DNA of 20,140 nucleotides from the NCBI GenBank assembly GCA_900617975.1, contig UZAE01013195.1, positions 1 to 20,140 of the forward strand, given 5' to 3'. The stretch is from Rodentolepis nana. Its lineage: Eukaryota; Platyhelminthes; Cestoda; Cyclophyllidea; Hymenolepididae. The translations under genes and the position numbers were made by a program. The notes beneath the pieces were generated by a model. That model was not told where the DNA came from. It was given only the letters and a program-made list of their open reading frames with translations, and did not search any database. Positions within the stretch are counted from its first letter, which is position 1. The number at the start of each line of letters is the position of its first letter. Shown piece after piece: positions 1 through 19,138 of the stretch.

Positions 1-104
1 GGTCAATTGAAAGTTGAGAAGAGCTTTCTCCACTAGGGGGTTGGTTTTAAGTTAATTTCTTTCCTAAAAGCATGCATTTTAAAGATATTCATATTCTTTG
101 CGGT

Positions 105-418
105 GGGGTGTGCGATAGACTTACCTCCACGTGGTGCACCCTGGGCAACGTATACTCTTACGACTAAAAAGTCTATTATTTAGCAGTTGACTTCTGACTT
201 CAAACTATCATGACCTCAGTGTATGTCATAGTCGGCCACTTCTACAGTATTCACCTTACCCTACTCTCTATCATTGTGCCCGTCTCTTTTACATCTGCAA
301 ATAACTCTTCGGTCCGCCCTCTTTAACTTTGATGTTTCTCCCCTTTGTGAAGTTCGAAGTCAGCTAAGGGCTAATAATAACTATCCATATGCCTGCCATT
401 CAAAATAAATAAATAAAC
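105..418 (+). mobile_element. SINE-like element, copy 1
   Basis: Begins with GGGGTGTGCGATAGAC, runs through the shared body, and ends with GCCTGCCATT plus an (AAAT)n tail. It is flanked by a 12 bp target duplication, ATTCTTTGCGGT (93-104) and ATTTTTTGTGGT (419-430), with two C/T differences. The tail and the duplication support retrotransposition. It lies far upstream of the kinase start. Confidence 0.85.
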
Positions 419-430
419 ATTTTTTGTGGT

Positions 431-1053
431 TTGTGGTATTACACTCGTACTAGCAGCACGTTCCAGTGAGGATGTGTGCGAACGTGAGTTGAAGGTCAAT
501 CATCTTAACGGACCTTTTATTCGAACCCGAAGTGACAATCATATCATCTTCGATGGTCGGCCAAATTGATAACAAATTTGCCACCTGTCTCGCATTTAGG
601 TCATCGAAAATGCCCTGAAACCCCCATTCGTTTATGAGTCATCTTGTAAAACGACCTAAAGTAGACACCCTCGAAAAAAATTCCGCCCATCTGTATTAAT
701 TTAATAAGAAGTACTCAGTAGAGTGATGTCGACTATTTAGTGATACGAGGTGTTTGAAAGCAAACCAAGTTTTGCATTTAGTAGCATACTAACGGGTCAG
801 CGTAGTCGAAAGCTCTAACATTGTTTCACACAAACTTCCTTAAATATGAACAGTAAACATTTTTCCCATCCTAAAGTGATGTGAAATGTAGGTATAATGA
901 AATGGTCATTAAATAAGTGTGAATTTGTTTTATTGTATCGTTCAAGAATATTAGAAATAGCTGAATGAAGGAGATGCCCACGTCCGCATAATCGAATCTA
1001 TTTTAAATATAGAAAAGCAATAACAGTAAATCTTAACAAGAAAACGTTCATCT
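431..1053. other. Non-coding spacer between repeat copies 1 and 2
   Basis: AT-rich, stops in all frames, no motif recognised. Confidence 0.6.
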
Positions 1054-1066
1054 TTGATCATAAAAG

Positions 1067-1362
1067 TATTACTATTTCAAATGGCAGGCGTTTTGAATAT
1101 TTATCATTAGCCATATAGCTGACTTCGGGCTTCGCAGAGGGAGGAAATCAAAGTGAGAACAATTCGGGAGGAGGAACAGAAGAGTGATTAGCAGATGTAG
1201 AGTAGACAGACAGACAAAAAGACAGAAGCTGTGTAATACGACATACAGTGGGGTGATGGTAGTTTGAAGTCAGAAGTCAGCTGCCGGTTAATAGACTTTT
1301 TTGCCGTATGAGAATACGTTGCCCAGGGTGCACCACGTGGAGGTAAGTCTATCGCACACCCC
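1067..1362 (-). mobile_element. SINE-like element, copy 2
   Basis: Antisense copy: CAAATGGCAGGCG near the left end, CTATCGCACACCCC at the right. Flanked by a perfect 13 bp duplication TTGATCATAAAAG (1054-1066 and 1363-1375), which fixes both ends. The tail is short in this copy. An open frame on the minus strand through it is a by-product of the repeat, not a gene. Confidence 0.92.
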
Positions 1363-1375
1363 TTGATCATAAAAG

Positions 1376-2316
1376 AAAAATCTCAATATTGATTTCAACA
1401 AAGAAAGATAGTTTTCTGACTTCACTAAACATATTACCATTCATATATCTCATCCTGGTTTATTTAAATGGGAGCTTAATTTTGTAGATAAGTTTTCGGT
1501 TACCTTGTTAGAGTCTTGGGTTGAATCGAGTTATAAAGATGACTACTCCAGTTCCGTTGCGATTTGGCTGATCTAGAGTATGTTTCAGGGTTGAAGAGAC
1601 TGTCGAAAATGAATTTGCGTACCCTTCGTTCTATATTGAGTTCAACAACCAACTGTGGCTAGCGGCCCTAGTATAATAGGCTTGACATCCTAGTTCCATT
1701 TAGGCTCCACACATTAAACCCCGTCCTCACCGACTTTTTCGTAAGCGGTATGATATAGGTTTTGTGTGCGAATAATTAAAAAATGAAATATCCATAAAAT
1801 CTGCTATCTTTACCACAGTATGTGTTATCTTTGAAGAATGTTTAAAATGGCAATTGTCCTGAGTCTTGTAGCGGATTGCTACCTTAGCAAAGCCTGACTA
1901 CTCAGAAATCTCTATGGCAGATTCTCCTACACCTAGCTAGACTCCCAGAATCAGCTAAGCTCTAGCCCATCTGTGAAGGAAACAGACGTTTAGCACGGAG
2001 CACGTTTATTCAGTACGTGTACACGCAGGGAGCTACTCATGATCAGGATGAGGGATTAGGTTAAACAGAGATTGATGATTGGTCACTGTTTGTACGGTCG
2101 CTGCACACAGAGTTGTACGGCCGCACCTCCCAATCCTGGCGAGCAGACATGCAGGTATACGATGACGCACACAGCGATAACGTGTCCCGAAGCCTGCTGT
2201 TTTGATTTGGCCGGACTAATTCCTTCGGTGAGCACTTGCAGCCAAAAAATGAATCTAAATTTTTAAGATTTAAACTCCCAATTTTCTTTAACCAAAAAAT
2301 ACGAAAACCCCGTTTT
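1376..2316. other. Non-coding spacer with a GC-richer island
   Basis: The first part is plain AT-rich DNA. About 1855-2240 is richer in GC and CpG, with a direct repeat TGTACGGYCGC at 2091 and 2114. A 64-codon cysteine-rich frame (2072-2266) lies here but has no recognisable domain. It may be a relic of another transposon; I cannot identify it. Confidence 0.5.
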
Positions 2317-2330
2317 ATATTTGTAATTAA

Positions 2331-2653
2331 GGGGTGTGCGATAGACTTACCTCCACGTGGTGCACCCTGGGCAACGTATACTCATACGGCAAAAAAGTCT
2401 ATTAACTGGCAGTTGACTTCTGACTTCAAACTACCCTCACCCCATTGTATGTCATATTCGACTACTTTCACAGTACTCACATCACCTTTTTTCTACCCTT
2501 GTGTCTGTCTCTTTTACATCTTTGAGACTCTCTTCTGTTCCCCCTCTCCCTCTCGATTTGTTTCACTTTGATGTTTCCCCTCCTCTGTGAAGCCTGAAGT
2601 CAACTAAAGGGCTAATGATAACTTTCACAACGCCTGCCATTTGATATAAATAA
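2331..2653 (+). mobile_element. SINE-like element, copy 3
   Basis: Full copy from GGGGTGTGCG to GCCTGCCATTTGATATAAAT. Flanked by a perfect 14 bp duplication ATATTTGTAATTAA (2317-2330 and 2654-2667). The cleanest copy in the window to serve as a reference. An open frame through it (reading GCAIDLPPRGAPWATY) recurs in other copies. Confidence 0.92.
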
Positions 2654-2667
2654 ATATTTGTAATTAA

Positions 2668-3998
2668 TATTGTTGTAAGTCTTACGCGGAATAATGACAA
2701 AGTTGTGTATTAATTTAACGACAGAGGCGGATCTTTTCTTACTCATCTCGGCAAAGTGATGCTGAAATGGAGCTGCTGATCCAAATTCAAGTTGAAATTG
2801 CCTGCATTGTTCTAAATTTTAATATGAAATTAGTTTATAATAGTTGACAACAGGTTCACAAATGGTTTAGTTCGAAAATTTTTGAAGTCTTTTAATTATT
2901 AATTGTTTCTGAATGTATTGAAATGAACTTATTTATGTTATCTTACTGATATTGAATTTGCAATTTTTCAGATTGACACATTCAATGCATAGTGACTAAC
3001 TTTGAAGATCAGTGTTCTAATAACTATGAGCCAATTTGACAAGAAACTATAACCCTGAGCTTTATTTATTCTCCAGCGATCAATCTCACTCTTTGCCGGA
3101 TTACTTTACTAGTCTTCATTAATTGTGCTTTTTAAGACTAAGGGCTGGAAAATATATTTCTCAATACTAATAATTGTCATTTATTCTAAATACTATAGTT
3201 AATACTCAATATTGAAAAAAGTAAGTCCAAAAAATTTATAACTATAATTATTTGGAAAAGGCTTGACAACTGGTAATAATTAGTACAACTAATAGCGCTA
3301 GATGTTTTGGTTCAAATTTGCAGATTCTACGTTAAATGCACTATTCGAATATCGAGAACTATTTCGATCTTCAGGATCCTTTTGAATTTTCGATGTATCT
3401 ACTAATAGTATTCCATTTTCGTTTTAGATATTTATAACTTCCTAAAATTGTAAAAGGTAAATTCTAGTAATGAGTAATCTTCATGTTTTTTTTACGATTC
3501 ATAAAAAACGAGTTAGCTTAAAAGTAAGATAACCTTTACAATAAATTTCCTACTTTGGACCGAATTGCTCTATAAAGTTAACTATTGAACAAGATTGAAT
3601 TTACGAAGATAAGATACTTAAGTACAAAACGATTAGTTGTTGCAGTTTATCTGGTTTTATGAGCAAAATTTACTTAAAAATGCAAATTTTTTATAAGTTT
3701 TATAAAGTTAAATATAATTTGACACGATTCTATAGGCGATAAAACTAAAATCTTATGATGTTGGAATGCATATATAATAATCAATGCATTAAAAATTGAA
3801 ACAGTTGTCCTAAAAACATAAGCAACCTCTTTAGAAGTGTCACTTGTTATATTTTTGCTGAAATATGGAGCATTTTGCTGCAAAAACTCAAATAACTAAA
3901 GTTCATAAAAAGGCCTTGATTACGTTTAACTGAACAAAATCGCAAGGTTAAATAAGTTTTCAGGTTTTGAAAGCACGTTGATTTTTTGCGTTATAGAT
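2668..3998 (+). other. Upstream region and probable 5' UTR/promoter of RSK
   Basis: About 1.3 kb of very AT-rich sequence between repeat copy 3 and the start codon. No TATA box in a convincing position and no upstream RSK exon were recognised. Any promoter must be here or further upstream if the 5' UTR is spliced. Confidence 0.5.
3981..3998 (+). promoter_or_regulatory. Possible splice acceptor just before the start codon
   Basis: A T-run followed by GCGTTATAG at 3988-3996 lies two bases before the ATG, and a second TTTTCAG ends at 3963. Both look like 3' splice sites. They could end an intron in the 5' UTR or take a spliced leader, which flatworms add to some mRNAs. No donor was identified, so the choice is open. 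Confidence 0.4.
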
Positions 3999-11895
<7,897 letters not shown>

Positions 11896-14834
11896 GTAAG
11901 TACTGAGTTTGACTGGTGAAAAGTAAGGTAATCAAGTTAGCTCTTATTTAAGGCATCAGTAATGAAGATGATGTTTACCAAGGCGTTTGGAGAATAGCTT
12001 TAATATTTCATATTCTCTCTGTTGATGAAGTACATCGATTTGCTGAAACCTTGTGACATCCGTTTTGTCGATTTCAAGTTTAGGAAGAGTTAGGAATTGT
12101 CAGTTTTTTGTCTCCCAAACATTTTGGCAATACATGACTTCTTAACACTTGTGATTATTGCTCACTATTGAAGTGTGTATCATTATCTGACTGAATTAAG
12201 AGGCTTTTAAATGGACATAGTTGAAGGCAAATACACTTAAGTAAATTAAGAATAATGCATTTTTATTAATTTATTCTATATTAATGTAGAAGAAGGAATT
12301 CAATAGCCACACAGGGACAAAACCCACTACTCATTTGTGATCCACGAATGCTATAGCCGATGTTTAACATCTACTTGGTTACACAAATGCATACCATCTT
12401 TGAATAAGCTAACCTCTCCATTCATTCTCAGCACAATTTAATTCCTATTTAACAGGTCAAACAGGTATGAGGTAAATCATGCTGTAACATGTCACACTTG
12501 AAGTTGGCTATGCAGAGCCAATCTGGAAAGCAGGCAAGTAGACATTTACTTGATTGTTTTATCAGACTATTTGGACGTGTGTGATAGTAGGCGTGTTCTA
12601 ATAGAGATTTGACTGAAGAGATTGAAGCAATCATTAGACTTGAGAGAACACGGCTGGTTAGACAATGTGGTAATTGCTGAATGGTAGTTGATCTCGCCAC
12701 GCCTTGAACTGCCATAGAAGTGGCATGTCGATAAAATGCAATTGTCTTTCCGGAGTTTGCCAGCGTTTTCATTCGCCTTCCTAACGTTAACCACACTAAA
12801 TCTAAATGACACACACTGTTATTTATTATTTGTTATAACTAAATTAATATAAAATATCATTTAATTAGCATTAATTAAACTCATTCTATTTATGTAAATA
12901 CACCTTTTTTATTTTTTACAAGAATTTGAGTTCTCCGAACCACGAATATAGGACAGTTACTCAAGTCATAAATAATATTTATAAATGGACACTGAGGAGT
13001 TATTTCTGGGATATTGTTAGCCTAAAAGTTTCTATCTTGCATTCCGGAAGAGGTGAAGCCGATATTGACGGCTATTTGTACAAAAATATACATTTTTATT
13101 GGTGTGATCTTCTTATTCAATATGTTTGCGTAGGTTATAAGATCCACAAACGCATTCAAATTTCAATCAGGCGTCAGATAGCACTCAATGATACTGACGA
13201 CAGGCTACTTGAATTAGTGCAGGTAACTAGAGGAGTAGTCCTTTGTAATGGTATTACTTAGAGTCTGTTTTGAGTGTCTTTTTGAAATAATCAGTCGTTT
13301 GCTATCAGACTTCGTCTTAGGTGGACCCAAGTAATCATTCCCTCTAGCTATAATTGCCTAACGAGATGAAATAATGAGCATTCAACTTACTTAGCAAGTC
13401 AATATGTTCAAAAAATCGTGAGCATCAAATTCTTGAAGAACTTATGAGATGAAATCTGAAGGTTGGACTTTTGAACATTTTTTCTCAAAATGCCAGTAAC
13501 TCTGACAATCTAGTTGAATTGGAGAAACCAAATGAATTCAGAGATAAGTTTTTTTGCTGATTTCTCACTTCTCTTTTTGCTATTATTATGGATAATTTAT
13601 AATGGTGGTCAACTTTTCGCATTCAGATTTTCAAGAAAGATCATCTTTTTTTACCCAAGAATCTTTTTTAAAGCCCATCCCAAATTTCTTAATGATGAAT
13701 TATTGATTTACTATAATGAATAACGCTTTTTACCTGATCATATTTTATATAACGCTCTGTGGACAACAATTTCTGAAAGGGAAACAAGATGGCACACATT
13801 CAAATAATACTTTTAGAGATACGTTATTCTCCTAGAATCCAAAGATGTCAATGCTGATTGATGTGACTGGCTAAGACAGTATGAAGTGACTTGTATTGAA
13901 AGGTTGCCTCTATGACTAATTGAACTGAAAGGGGCGTCTTAACTACCTTTGGTTTCACACCCACAACACTGTCCGCCCATTAATCATCAGAAATCAACCA
14001 TTGAGAACTCTTGTGAACTTTATTCTCACCAAAATTGTCTTAATGATGAAAGTGAGACGCTTATGGTCACACATTAGCAAATCCACTTCTCAAGGTGGGA
14101 GACATTTTTTAATTTCGCATACTTCACAGAACCCAGTGGAATATTAACTTTTTTTGAACAGAGTTAAAATCTAGCCCCTTCACCTATTTTTATTTAATTT
14201 GCACGTTTTCCACCAATAACCGGCCTATTTTATTGTTTAACATATCGGAATGTTTTTCCCGTGGTTAGTAATCGTTACTTATTTTATGGGCTTGGAAAAT
14301 GACAATTAAAACACTTGATTCTATTTTTAGATGTGATAAGCAGACAGTTGATGATAACAAGGAGAATGAATTACACAGATTTGTCTTTCTATTAAGGGAT
14401 TATTATATCTCGCAATTATATGCTACAGATCATTATTTGCAAGCACACTTAATTAGATCGGATTTATCTTATCAATCTAGTGTCAATATTTATCATTGTC
14501 TACTCGTTTATTCTTTGAGCCACAATAAAAGACAATTACAGCTTTAATATGCTCCCCTGAGGAGTGGTAGAATGTGTTGGTTGAAATTTTAATACATGGG
14601 CTAATTTTTTGCTTAATTCATTAAATCAAATAGTCTAATCAGGGTTTATTGTCAAGGTTTGCTAAAAATAACCTTGAGTACGAGTGAATGTACCAGGTAC
14701 AGCTTGGTGAAGATACTGTAGCACCACCGCGTAATTATTTGAAAATTTGTGTGTGTGTTTTGAAGGCATTTTATACTTTCAAATGAGTTTTAAGTTGGCT
14801 GGCAAGATGTGGCTTCAGACACGAAATAAATTAG

Positions 14835-14853
14835 ATAACACACACACACACTT
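14835..14853. repeat. Short (CA)n microsatellite
   Basis: A run of ACACACACACAC units. A short TGTGTGTGT run of the opposite phase lies near 14748. Confidence 0.8.
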
Positions 14854-15998
14854 CACACGGCAAACTACTACGCGTTCTCATTATCATAACTCACCTTTGA
14901 TGTCAATATTTACTCAAATGAACAAGATCGCGTACATGGTCATTCTTGTATATATATCTTAATTAAAAGGTATTGATTTATCGTCCATTGAGATAATCTG
15001 TACCTGGGAGGTTGAGTCAGTCCACTCAAGTAGTTAGACACATATTAGTAAATAAAATCAGTATCAAAAAAGAAAGCAGTCAACTTTGAGCAGTAAATAT
15101 CTGTAAGTTCTGGGTGTAACTTTTCGACTTATAGCCGAATAGTAGTTAAGTGTAGACTGCGTAATCGTGTTTTAACGAATTCCCCTTTTACTCGAGAATT
15201 GACAACATCAGAGATCAATCTCACATTCAGCATCTTGATTCCAAGATGGGTGCATTGAAATAGAAACCCGTTGACACTATTTATAAAGCAATGATTCTAA
15301 TGATTCAACCACATTATGCAGTTACTTTCTCCCTTTTACATTGAACAGTACTATTAATTTGACTTATCATCATTACTTTTTAGTCTTTGGCTTTAATTCC
15401 GTTTTAAATAATTAATTTTATTAAACTCGTTCTTAAACACCCAACTCTATGATTTATCACTGGCGATTTTTTTTGTTTATTTGCTCACAAGATCATATCT
15501 GCAACGTCGTATAAAAGCATTTGACGTAGATACTCATTGTTGTAAAATAAATTTTAATCACGTAATGAGGACTTTTAAAATACCTGATATATCCATATCC
15601 TTTCTTTATTCAGGTGTGGAATAAATGTGAGCATATTTGTGACGGCAGTTTGAGTTTGATTATTGCTAATCACATTTAATTTGGCCATATACAGCATACC
15701 CTTCCCGTCCTCTCCCACGTCTTAAAAGCTACTTGATTTAATTATTTTTTTTAAATGTCTCAATTATTTAGTTCCCACGTAGTGTCAAAAAATATCTTCA
15801 TTACCACTAATTAACCTATCTATTTGAAAGGGAATCGAAGTTTGTTAATTAAATCGGCGTTGGGTTGAATTGGTGAATTTAAAGTTGAGTTTTGGGTTCA
15901 ATGAAAGTTGAAGGGGATTTAATATTTTTTCTTCTATGTCCTGAGACGCTGATAAATAAGCAAATTTATACTTCTGTGCCGTCAAGCCTTTAAGGCAT

Positions 15999-16022
15999 CC
16001 TCCTCCTCATCATCATCATCAC
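15999..16022. repeat. (TCC)n/(TCA)n microsatellite
   Basis: CCTCCTCCT passes into five TCA units. Its reverse complement recurs at 16284-16298. Confidence 0.9.
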
Positions 16023-16282
16023 TAGGTGGAAATAATGTAGGGACTGTAGCTGATTACTTACAGTGAAGAGAGGAGGGAAAAAAGCCCTCCAACTTTACAG
16101 TCAGTAAACTGACAAAAATGTTGCCCAAATAGCTTTGTAAAATAAGATACCTCATTGCGGAGGGCGGGGCGGGGGGGAGGGGCAATTAGTAAGTCGTTAA
16201 AGTTCGAAGGAGAAGTCGTAGGCAATCTAACATGATGCTCAAAGTGCGGAGGCAGTGATCTGGAGCAATTCATGTGCGAATT

Positions 16283-16300
16283 ATGATGATGATGATGATA
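16283..16300. repeat. (ATG)n microsatellite
   Basis: About five ATG/GAT units, complementary to the TCA run 262 bp upstream. It explains the poly-His stretch in a spurious minus-strand frame here. Confidence 0.9.
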
Positions 16301-18484
16301 TTGATCCATCACTAGATCTTTTTGTATAAAAATGCGACGCATGATGAGAGTCATCTCCACCAAATGAGCCTCTGTTGACAATTTTTGGCAATTATGAAGG
16401 CCTCACATTCTTCGTCCTCCCCAACCCCCCCCCTCACTCCTCAAATTGTAGCTCACTATTTATTTGGAACTTGCAGAAATGGCGAATATTGAATCATATT
16501 ACATTTAGTTCATGTCATTTTTATTACATAGTGGGATAGATTATTTGTTTATAATTATAGATGGTAGGGGAAAATATATTTACGGAATGCATTCCTGTGC
16601 TGGCATCTGATCACACCAAATAGACCCCAATAGTTGACATAGAGGAGTAAATTTTAGTCAGGAAGTAAAGATACATTTATACGCTAAATTAATCTCTCAG
16701 ACTTGTCACAAATTTTTGGTAATCAACAATAGCGTGCCATTTTATTAAATGTGGGTTTCGCTTCGAAGGTATGCAACTCAACGACCCTGCAACTAAACAC
16801 ATTTTAAAAACCATGCAAATTCTATGAAAATTGGCCAATAAATTTTTCATTTAATCCTTCAATCTTATCAATTATTCATTCTATCATACAGTGTATAGCT
16901 TCTAATTATTAATTTCAACACTTTTAATCTTGATTGCCTTGAATTGGCACCAGTGGTCAACGCCTTAGAGCAAGTTGATTTAAGTTAATTAGTTGCAAAT
17001 TCATTTAAAATCAATTTGGGCATTTTCGCAGCTCTGGGATATGAGCCGTAGAGGCACTCTAAACAAAGAGATATTCACAAGATTGAACCCTAGATAACTT
17101 CTTTTTCCCATTTCTAGCTAACTGGGTATTTACCATTTCACATAACTGATGCAAGCGATATGAAATTTGACAGCTTTGGACTTCTCCGTGAGATCGGTTA
17201 GATAGGGTGTTAATTGGGTGCTTCCTCATTCGCCCACTTTCTTCTTCATATCTTTTAATCATTGCTACGAGTTATAACTTCTATCTTCGCACAAATCTCT
17301 GCAGATTTCCGCTCAAGTCACGCCTCTTTTTGATCAAATTTTATGCCTCATCGTTCGGCATGTTTGTGCTCCCAATTTTATTTCAACATGTTTGCCACCC
17401 CCCCCCCCTTAAGTTCAAATTTTATTAAATTCACCTCGGTTTGAGGTTATCAAGGGTCCTCGAACGCAATGGTTCAAATTGCTATTTTTTGAAAAATATT
17501 TTAAATTGGTTGCGTTAAACTCTACAAGTTCAACCTAAATCCAAATATATTTTCATTGAAACACATTTGACAAAGCCGGGACTTTTTAAAGATTAAGATA
17601 TGACTCAAGTTTTTTACACACATAATAACAATGTCAACTAACATTTCACTAACTGAGTCTATTCGCTTCTCCAATTTTTAACTCTCAGACTTTACCCAAT
17701 AATTTACTGAGTTAGTACCCATTGGATGAAGCTAATTGCAAATTGATTTAATTGAGTGATTGACCATGCTATATCTTCTAGTAGACAAATATATTCCAGT
17801 AATTTCGTTTAGCATACATTGCATTTGGGAGCCTTTAAAGAGATGTTAATAGTGGTAGAATATAGGTTGTGAAACAACTTCCTGGGCAAACATAATTTCG
17901 CGGTGTTTATAAGAACAGGTTTAATAGCTTCGCAATTTTTGCCATTACTTCTTCTTTTCTAAGAAGTTTGCTGTAGAGTTGTATTACTTTTGTAAAAATA
18001 TAAAGCAAAGTAGTGGATTCACTGTAGTGAGCGAAGAAACTTGTCTAAACCTCCTTGTTATAAGCGTTGCTTGAACTTTTGAACTTCCTTTATTATATCC
18101 GTGAACATGCGTCATTCTCAAGCCAAGCATGCAGGGCTATAGTCTAAAAAACTAAGAAATGCCAGAAATGATTTTCGTTTGTCGAGAGGCGTCTGTTCAG
18201 ACTTCAGAATACTCAATTTTCCTACATCTTATCTAGATAGATTTAAGCATTCTAATGCAGTCCGTGCATTGAACTAAGAACATTTATATTCTCGTTCGAA
18301 TCCCTCCCTTTATGTTGGCACGATTAAAAGTGCGAGTTGACCAGTCGCTTGGATGTGCTCAAAAGTTGATAATAAATGTTTTTATGTGAGCCGAATTTCC
18401 TCTTTGCATGGGCGTTTGCCGCAGGGGGAATGATTATGAGAATATGCAAAATTTATTTATTTATTTATTTATATCAAATGCCGG

Positions 18485-18562
18485 GCGTTTTGATAGTTAT
18501 CATTAGCCCTTTAGCTGACTTCAGCGTTTTGATAGTTATCATTAGCCCTTTAGCTGACTTCA
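18485..18562. repeat. Perfect 39 bp tandem duplication inside copy 6
   Basis: Two back-to-back identical 39 bp units beginning GCGTTTTGATAGTTATCATT. The other copies have this block once, so the duplication is specific to this copy. Confidence 0.95.
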
Positions 18563-18739
18563 GACTTCACAGAGAGGGGAAGGAACATCGAGTTGAAAAA
18601 AATTCGAGAGGAGGGGGGGGGGAGTAACAGAAGGGCGTTTCAAAGATGTAAAAGAGACAGACACAAAGGTAGAAAAAAGGTGAGGTGAGTACTTTGGAAG
18701 TAGTCGAATTTGACATGAAGTCAAGTCATGGTAGTTCGG

Positions 18740-19091
18740 AGTCAGAAGTCAATTGTCATAGTCGAATATGACATACAGTGGGGTCAGAAGTCACTGCCAT
18801 ACAATGGGGTGATGGTAGTTTGAAGTCAGAAGTCAATAGCCATATTAATAGACTTTTTGCCGTATGAGTATACGTTGCCCAGGGCGTAGGTAATAGACTT
18901 TTTTGCCATATGAGTATACGTTGCCCAGGGCGCACAAATAGATTTTGCCGTATGAGTATACGTTACCCAGGGGGTCATGGTAGTTTGAAGTCAGAAGTCA
19001 ACTGCCGGTTTTGGGGTGATGGCAATTTGAAGTCAGAAGTCAATTGTCAGTTAATAGACCTTTTTGCCGTATGAGTATACGTTGCCCAGGG
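18740..19091. repeat. Shuffled tandem modules inside copy 6
   Basis: Irregular array of two alternating modules: GAAGTCAGAAGTCAA (five versions) and the GAGTATACGTTGCCCAGGG block (four versions). Normal copies have one of each. Spacing varies from about 42 to 120 bp, so it is not a regular satellite. Confidence 0.85.
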
Positions 19092-19138
19092 TGCGCCACG
19101 TGGAGGGAGGTCTATCGCACACCCCGAATATGCAAAAT

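Larger units (their letters stand above)
18453..19125 (-). mobile_element. SINE-like element, copy 6, internally expanded, in RSK intron 8
   Basis: Single insertion bounded by a perfect 13 bp duplication GAATATGCAAAAT (18440-18452 and 19126-19138). It is about twice the usual length, 673 bp. A 39 bp block is tandemly duplicated (18485-18523 and 18524-18562). The module containing GAGTATACGTTGCCCAGGG appears four times (ending near 18884, 18930, 18972 and 19091), and GTCAGAAGTCA five times. The tail is a clear (ATTT)n run at 18451-18470. Confidence 0.92.

Noticed and set aside
2072..2266. Cysteine-rich 64-codon frame that might be a small secreted protein
   Set aside because: There is no signal peptide and no ordered cysteine pattern, and the frame lies in a probable repeat relic.
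12449..12814. Minus-strand open frames of 121 and 81 codons overlapping in two frames
   Set aside because: No known motif. Two overlapping open frames in a GC-richer patch suggest low stop density rather than coding. It may be a repeat fragment.
12926..13261. Plus-strand open frame of 111 codons in RSK intron 8, with CAG|GTAACT inside it and an acceptor-like TTTTTTACAAG before it
   Set aside because: It opens with TTG rather than ATG and shows no recognisable domain. It does not match the expected next RSK exon (AKLGMP...), so it is probably a chance frame.
14299..14547. Plus-strand ATG frame of 82 codons in RSK intron 8
   Set aside because: AT-rich, no motif, no context for a separate gene; a chance frame of this length is expected in 8 kb of AT-rich DNA.
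15613..15650. TTTATTCAG followed by GTGTGGAATAAATGTG as a candidate exon 9
   Set aside because: Joined to exon 8 it reads K-CGINVSIF, unlike the conserved RSK continuation.
16058..16381. Minus-strand frame of 107 codons with a poly-His stretch
   Set aside because: The histidines come from the ATG/GAT microsatellite and the prolines from G-rich tracts; no domain is seen.
18291..18306. GTTCGAATCCC resembling a pol III B box or tRNA T-loop
   Set aside because: The flanking bases do not form a T-arm stem, and no acceptor stem or anticodon arm could be found upstream.
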